From JACPFJ01 sp036504875 (lineage in GTDB: Bacteria; Desulfobacterota; Desulfuromonadia; Geobacterales; Pseudopelobacteraceae): 64,000 bases of DNA. This document shows positions 59,438 to 64,000 of the stretch, one piece after another (position 1 is the stretch's first letter; each line of letters opens with the position of its first letter). The stretch lies in NCBI GenBank assembly GCA_036504875.1, contig DASXUK010000073.1, forward strand, positions 1 to 64,000, given 5' to 3'. The notes under the pieces were generated by a model, which saw nothing but the letters and a program-made list of their open reading frames with translations, did no database searches and was not told the origin of the DNA. The position numbers and the translations under genes were made by a program.

Positions 59438-60892
59438 ATGGAATGTAAATCTCCACCCTCAGTATCACTGCCACAGACTAAATTAACAGCACTTGTTCTG
59501 GCTTTGGCGTTTGGTCTTGGCGGTTGCGCCATGCTTCCTTCGGTCGATAAACTCGGCAGTGTGAAACCAGCATCTGATTATCAGACTGCAGGGTCGTTTT
59601 CGGCACCTATTAGCGATTGGCCATCCGAACGCTGGTGGCAAACCTATGGTGACCCGCAACTTGATACGCTGGTTGACGAGGCGCTGCGCGATTCACCCGA
59701 TATGGCCGCAGCTTCAGCTCGTCTCCAACGCGCAGCAGCATTTAGCAAAGTTGCATATTCCGCGCTTATGCCGCAAGTCAGCGCCAATGCCTCGGTAACT
59801 GAACAGAAACTCAGCTACAACCACCTGATACCCCGCAGTCCGTCAACAGATGGTTGGCAGGATTACGGAATGGCTACGATTAACTTAAATTGGGAAATTG
59901 ATTTTTGGGGCAAAAACCGTGCGGGCCTTGCAGCGGCAACCTCGCAGTTTGAGGCGGCTCAAGCTGAATCAGCTCAAGTAAGGTTGAATCTTAGCGCTGC
60001 CATCGCCAAGAATTATGCGGAGCTGGCCCGACTCTTCGCCGCCCGCGATATAGTGGTGCGCTCTGTGGAAATCCGCAGCAAGACCACTGACCTGTTTTTT
60101 GAACGTTTTTCTAACGGAATGGAAACCAAGGGAACTCTGAGTGAGGCCAAAGCCAGTTTGGCCGGAGCCCAGGGCGAGCTGCTGATGATTGATGAACAAA
60201 TCGGTCTGCAGTGTAATCGTCTGGCTGCTCTGGCAGGTGCGGGTCCTGACCGTGCACTTTCAATCAAGCGCCCGTCGGTTAATCTGAAAAACAGTTTTGG
60301 GCTCCCCGCTGAACTGGCCACCAACCTGCTGGGACGACGTCCTGATGTGATTGCAGCGCGTATTATGACCGAAGCGCAATTGCACCGTATCGACCAGAAG
60401 AAGGCCGAGTTCTATCCCAATGTCAATCTAGTCGCATTCATCGGTGTGCAATCACTGGGACTAAATATGTTGATGAGGAGCGGTTCGGATATTGGCGGCA
60501 TCGGACCGGCAATTTCACTTCCGATTTTCACTGCTGGACGTTTGCAAGGCGAACTGCGCGGAACGACGGCAACCTATAACGAAACGGTTGCAACATATAA
60601 CAATGCGGTCATCCATGCATTAGAAGAGGTTGCCAGCGCCGGTCTCAGTCAGAAGTCACTGGCAGGCCAATTAGGCAAAAGCGAGGAATCAGTCGAAGCA
60701 GCATCTGAAGCGCATCGCGTGGCTCGTAATCGCTACGAAGGAGGCCTGGCCAATTATCTCGAAGTTCTTTATGCAGAAGATGTTCTCCTGGCCAGTCAGC
60801 ATATCCTCACCACTCTCCAGTCCAGGGCCTTCACACTGGATGTCGCTTTGAAGCACGCTCTCGGCGGCGGATATCAATACACTAAAATTTAA
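59438..60892 (+). CDS. Outer-membrane efflux channel (OprM/NodT family lipoprotein)
   Basis: About 484 residues from ATG 59438 (an ATG at 59423 is an alternative): signal region and lipobox LGGCAML (Cys near residue 31), then the RND-type outer-membrane factor: WWQTYGDPQLDTLVDEALRDSPDMAAASARLQRA, GWQDYGMATINLNWEIDFWGKNR and LLGRRPDVIAARIMTEAQLHRIDQKKAEFYPNVNL. TolC-like trimeric channel partner of the EmrAB-type genes that follow (18 nt downstream). Confidence 0.88.
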   Translation: MECKSPPSVSLPQTKLTALVLALAFGLGGCAMLPSVDKLGSVKPASDYQTAGSFSAPISDWPSERWWQTYGDPQLDTLVDEALRDSPDMAAASARLQRAAAFSKVAYSALMPQVSANASVTEQKLSYNHLIPRSPSTDGWQDYGMATINLNWEIDFWGKNRAGLAAATSQFEAAQAESAQVRLNLSAAIAKNYAELARLFAARDIVVRSVEIRSKTTDLFFERFSNGMETKGTLSEAKASLAGAQGELLMIDEQIGLQCNRLAALAGAGPDRALSIKRPSVNLKNSFGLPAELATNLLGRRPDVIAARIMTEAQLHRIDQKKAEFYPNVNLVAFIGVQSLGLNMLMRSGSDIGGIGPAISLPIFTAGRLQGELRGTTATYNETVATYNNAVIHALEEVASAGLSQKSLAGQLGKSEESVEAASEAHRVARNRYEGGLANYLEVLYAEDVLLASQHILTTLQSRAFTLDVALKHALGGGYQYTKI

Positions 60893-60910
60893 ACAAATAA
60901 GGATATTGCC

Positions 60911-62044
60911 ATGTCAGAAACTACTTCATCTATTCCTACTGTTGTTAACAAAGAAAATCGCCGCAAGAAACTGCTTGTTGGACTCGCAGCAGTCGTTGTC
61001 CTTTCAGCCGTGAGCGCCACAGCTTACGGGCTTTTGTATGGGTCGAATTTCATCTCAACTGACAATGCCTATGCTGCGGTTGAAATTGCACAGGTGACGC
61101 CGGAAGTAGGCGGTACGATCAGTGAAGTTCTGGTCAAGGATACCCAGGCTGTCAAGAAGGGTGACGTTCTTGTCAGAATTGACCAGACCGATGCCAAGCT
61201 CGCGCTTGCCCAGGCAGAAGCAGACTTTGGCCGGGCTATCAGGCGCGTCAAGGGTTTTGTAGCAAATGACAGCAGCCTGAACGCGCAAATTTCAGCCCGT
61301 GACGCCGATGAAAAACGCGCAGCGGCCCAGCTCAGTTCTGCTGAAGCGGATTTTGAACGGGCCAAAATCGACCTTAAACGCCGCGAAGCACTATCGGCAT
61401 CCGGCTCTGTTTCGGGTGATGAACTGACACATGCCCAAAATGCCTTTGCTGCCGCCAAAGCAAACTTGGAAGCGGCCCGCGCTGCCGCTGCACAAGCCAA
61501 GGCTAACCGCAATACAGCGCTAAGCACTCGCGAAGCCAACGCCGTACTCATTGCCGGGACCACCGAAGCTACGAACCCGGAAGTTGCTTTTGCCCGAGCC
61601 CGCCGTGATCAGGCTGCAGTCGACCTGGAGCGCACCGTGGTAAGGGCTCCGGTCGATGGAATTGTTGCCAAGCGCCAGGTGCAGCTCGGTCAACGAGTTC
61701 AGGCCGGCATCCCTTTGCTGACTGTAGTTCCCGTGCAGGAAATGCACGTTGATGCCAATTTCAAGGAAGTGCAGCTGAAGAAGGTGAAAGTCGGCCAGCC
61801 AGTCAAACTCCATGCTGATATTTACGGCAGTTCAATAACCTACCATGGCATAGTCGAGGGCTTTTCCGGTGGTTCCGGGTCTGCCTTTTCAGCTATTCCG
61901 GCGCAGAACGCGACCGGCAACTGGATCAAGGTCGTGCAGCGCCTGCCTGTGCGCATAAAGCTTGACCCGGCGGAACTGCAGAAAAAGCCACTTAAAGTCG
62001 GCCTCTCCATGAGTGCCGAAATTGATACTCGCAGATCAAACTGA
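60911..62044 (+). CDS. emrA: EmrA-type membrane-fusion protein
   Basis: 377 residues: one N-terminal hydrophobic anchor (LLVGLAAVVVLSAVSATAYG), lipoyl-like NAYAAVEIAQVTPEVGGTISEVLVKDTQAVKKGDVLVRIDQTDAKL, an Ala-rich coiled-coil hairpin (about residues 90-215) and the RAPVDGIVAKRQVQLGQRVQAGIPLLTVVP barrel. This is the HlyD/EmrA family, linking the inner-membrane MFS pump to the outer-membrane channel. Fourteen nt before the emrB-like gene. Confidence 0.9.
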   Translation: MSETTSSIPTVVNKENRRKKLLVGLAAVVVLSAVSATAYGLLYGSNFISTDNAYAAVEIAQVTPEVGGTISEVLVKDTQAVKKGDVLVRIDQTDAKLALAQAEADFGRAIRRVKGFVANDSSLNAQISARDADEKRAAAQLSSAEADFERAKIDLKRREALSASGSVSGDELTHAQNAFAAAKANLEAARAAAAQAKANRNTALSTREANAVLIAGTTEATNPEVAFARARRDQAAVDLERTVVRAPVDGIVAKRQVQLGQRVQAGIPLLTVVPVQEMHVDANFKEVQLKKVKVGQPVKLHADIYGSSITYHGIVEGFSGGSGSAFSAIPAQNATGNWIKVVQRLPVRIKLDPAELQKKPLKVGLSMSAEIDTRRSN

Positions 62045-62058
62045 GCAGGAACCATAAC

Positions 62059-63612
62059 ATGAGCCAAAATCTATCTCATAACGACCTGACCAATGACGAG
62101 GCACCGCTTTCCGGTGGCATGCTCTGGCTGGCCGCTATTTTCCTATCGTCGGCAAATTTTATCGCTGTTCTTAATTTGACGATTGCCAACGTTGCAGTAC
62201 CCAACATAGCCGGGAGTCTCGGGGCGACCACCAGTCAGGGAACATGGGTGATTACCTCTTACGCCGTGGGCGAGGCTATTACCGTACCGCTGACCGGCTG
62301 GTTGGCGGCTCGATTCGGAGCGGTTCGAGTCTTTGTCTGGGCCCTGGTCATGTTCGGCATCTTCTCTGTTGTGGGTGGTTTGTCCAACTCTCTCGGCTTG
62401 CTGGTGGTCGCCCGAATCTTCCAAGGTTTTTCCGGCGGTCCGCTGATGCCGCTATCGCAAACCTTGCTGATGCGCATCTTTCCTAAGGAAAAGGCTGCTG
62501 CTGCAATTGGGCTCTGGTCGATGACGACGCTCGTAGCACCGGTAGTTGGTCCCATTCTCGGGGGCTATCTCTGCGATGAATACAGCTGGAAATGGGTTTT
62601 TCACATCAACCTGCCGATTGCCGCCATTTGCGCCTTCTTCGCCTGGAAACTTCTGAAGCGCTATACCGAGCCCTTATCACGCAACCCCATCGACATTGTT
62701 GGCCTCGGCTTACTCATTATCTGGGTGGCTGCCCTGCAACTGATGTTGGATGAAGGCAAGGATCTCGACTGGTTTGCCTCAAACAAAATTATCGTATTGG
62801 CCATCATCGCTGCGGTGGGTTTCGTTGCCTTCATTATCTGGGAGCTCTATGAAGAACATCCGGCGGTTGACCTCAAGGTCTTCCGACACCGTGGATTCTC
62901 TGTCAGTGTTCTGACTATCAGTTTGGCCTACGCTGCTTTCTTTGGTGTCTGCGTCCTGACTCCTGTCTGGCTGCAAAGCTTCATGGGATACACCGCAACT
63001 CAAGCGGGTCTGGCTACCGCCTGGAGTGGAGTGACTGCAATATTTGTCGCACCTATGGCAGCGCATTTGACAAGCAAAGTCGACCCACGAAGACTGGTAT
63101 TTGGTGGGGTTGTGTGGATGGGCCTTGTGACCCTGTGGCGTACGGTAGCCACAACCGATATGGGTTTCTGGGATGTGGCAACTCCATTGATGGCTATGGG
63201 CTTGGGTATGCCTTTCTTTTTTGTTACGACCACTGCATTGGCTCTTGCCAGTGTTGAAGAACGTGAAATGGACTCTGCCGCCGGCCTGATGAACTTTCTA
63301 CGTACACTTTCCGGCGCTTTTGCCACCTCCTTGGTGACTACTGTTTGGAGTAATAAGATTACATACAATCATGCCGAACTGGTTGGCCTTGTTGATAGTG
63401 ATCAGAGCATACGGACCATGCTTGGAAGCGCAGGCGCGGAGCCTGATGCGGTAAATCAGGTCATCGACTATATGATTACAGGTCAGAGCGTCATGCTCGC
63501 GACCAATCAGCTGATGTGGTCTATAGGCATCGCTTTCATCGTTGCAGCTGCGGTCATCTGGCTCGCGCCAAAGCCGACCCGGGTGGTGGACCCGTCATCC
63601 GGTGGGCACTGA
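62059..63612 (+). CDS. emrB: EmrB-type MFS drug exporter (DHA2, 14-TM)
   Basis: 517 residues with about 14 hydrophobic segments: LNLTIANVAVPNIAGSLGATTSQGTWVITSYAVGEAITVPLTGWLAARFGAVR (motif D1 and motif A), RIFQGFSGGPLMPLSQTLLM and LWSMTTLVAPVVGPILGGYL (motif C). The DHA2 pump of an EmrAB-OMF tripartite system, expelling hydrophobic toxicants. Ribosome site AGCAGGAA. Intact. Confidence 0.92.
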   Translation: MSQNLSHNDLTNDEAPLSGGMLWLAAIFLSSANFIAVLNLTIANVAVPNIAGSLGATTSQGTWVITSYAVGEAITVPLTGWLAARFGAVRVFVWALVMFGIFSVVGGLSNSLGLLVVARIFQGFSGGPLMPLSQTLLMRIFPKEKAAAAIGLWSMTTLVAPVVGPILGGYLCDEYSWKWVFHINLPIAAICAFFAWKLLKRYTEPLSRNPIDIVGLGLLIIWVAALQLMLDEGKDLDWFASNKIIVLAIIAAVGFVAFIIWELYEEHPAVDLKVFRHRGFSVSVLTISLAYAAFFGVCVLTPVWLQSFMGYTATQAGLATAWSGVTAIFVAPMAAHLTSKVDPRRLVFGGVVWMGLVTLWRTVATTDMGFWDVATPLMAMGLGMPFFFVTTTALALASVEEREMDSAAGLMNFLRTLSGAFATSLVTTVWSNKITYNHAELVGLVDSDQSIRTMLGSAGAEPDAVNQVIDYMITGQSVMLATNQLMWSIGIAFIVAAAVIWLAPKPTRVVDPSSGGH

Positions 63613-63657
63613 CACAATTATTCGTTTTCTTGGCCAATCAACAGCAGAGGAGTCTCA

Positions 63658-64000
63658 ATGTTTAAAAATATTCTTGTTCCAACGGATGGTTCACCTCTCT
63701 CCATTGACGCCGTGACCCGCGCTGTCTCGTTTGCAAGGGAAGCAGGCGCACGGATTACCTTTTTTTGTGCCATCCAGCAGACGCCCAAGATGTACTACGG
63801 CATGGGAGCCATCTTCGATACCCACACATTCGCCGCGTTTCGCGAAAAGATTCTTGGCACCGCCGATGACATTCTGAATGCTGCCGAAAAGATTGCTGAG
63901 GAAGCAGGCGTTGAATCCAGCAAGGAGACACTGGTCAGTGAAGAGCCCTATGAAGCTATTATAGAAGCAGCCAATCGCAACACATGTGATCTGATTTTCA
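63658..64000 (+). CDS. Universal stress protein (UspA family), truncated by window end
   Basis: The frame from ATG 63658 (AGAGGAGTCTCA upstream): MFKNILVPTDGSPLSIDAVTRAVSFAREAGARITFFCAIQ, matching UspA N-termini (ILVPTDGS). The last residues visible (EAIIEAANRNTCDLIF) reach the Usp region before the usual G-x-HG nucleotide loop. It begins 46 nt after the emrB stop and may be part of the same transcript. Confidence 0.88.
   Translation, partial: MFKNILVPTDGSPLSIDAVTRAVSFAREAGARITFFCAIQQTPKMYYGMGAIFDTHTFAAFREKILGTADDILNAAEKIAEEAGVESSKETLVSEEPYEAIIEAANRNTCDLIF

Overview
The window looks like the chromosome (with integrated mobile DNA) of a Desulfuromonadota bacterium, Geobacter-like. This is an inference from moderate GC, strong AGGAGG-type ribosome sites and the style of the housekeeping genes (branched-chain aminotransferase, GAPDH, EmrAB-type efflux); no rRNA or other marker is present to prove it. 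No tRNA, rRNA or CRISPR array was seen.

Layout. (1) 1-140: right end of an IS21-family element, with the istB tail. (2) 272-2076: an AbiE-type abortive-infection toxin-antitoxin pair with its own inverted-repeat operator and a small third gene. (3) 2080-6603: a lower-GC locus with a WYL-domain regulator divergent from a 34-codon ORF, two lipoproteins, a coiled-coil protein, a zinc-dependent phospholipase C-like protein and a broken secreted nuclease. (4) 6648-23785: a 17-kb block read entirely leftwards, from a promoter/leader upstream of ssb to a terminator at 6648-6679. It encodes SSB, a putative recombination protein, a Cas4-like nuclease, a CobS-like AAA ATPase with a CobT-like VWA protein and DUF3150 partner, an adenine methyltransferase-helicase fusion, a CHC2 zinc-finger protein, RadC and many small unknowns. 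It is plasmid- or ICE-like accessory DNA with no visible integrase. (5) About 24.35-41.0 kb: a higher-GC, decaying catabolic island (beta-glucuronidase, GH79-like hydrolase, gluconolactonase, transporters, SDR, PoxB) with at least five disrupted genes. (6) 41.1-49.8 kb: YceI, copper ATPase, FMN reductase, alcohol dehydrogenase, DOPA-dioxygenase-like protein, pirin and an MFS exporter. (7) 50.3-64 kb: GAPDH, thioesterase, IlvE, nitroreductase/MarR, SDR, MFS, a frameshifted FUSC exporter with MarR, and an EmrAB-OprM-type efflux operon ending in a partial UspA.

The most unusual feature is in block 4. Nearly every group of translationally coupled genes starts with a copy of the same leader, about 60-90 nt, lying between the previous stop codon and the next start. 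Each copy has three mutually complementary arms. The middle arm can pair with an upstream arm (capping an inner C-rich/G-rich hairpin) or with the arm that contains the Shine-Dalgarno sequence. Eleven copies are visible, and the arms co-vary: in the radC copy all three have changed together. A further, divergent leader precedes the last small gene. This looks like a family of translational switches controlling one long operon; I do not recognise it as a described RNA class. A second candidate novel system is the WYL-controlled envelope/lipase/nuclease locus beside abiE.
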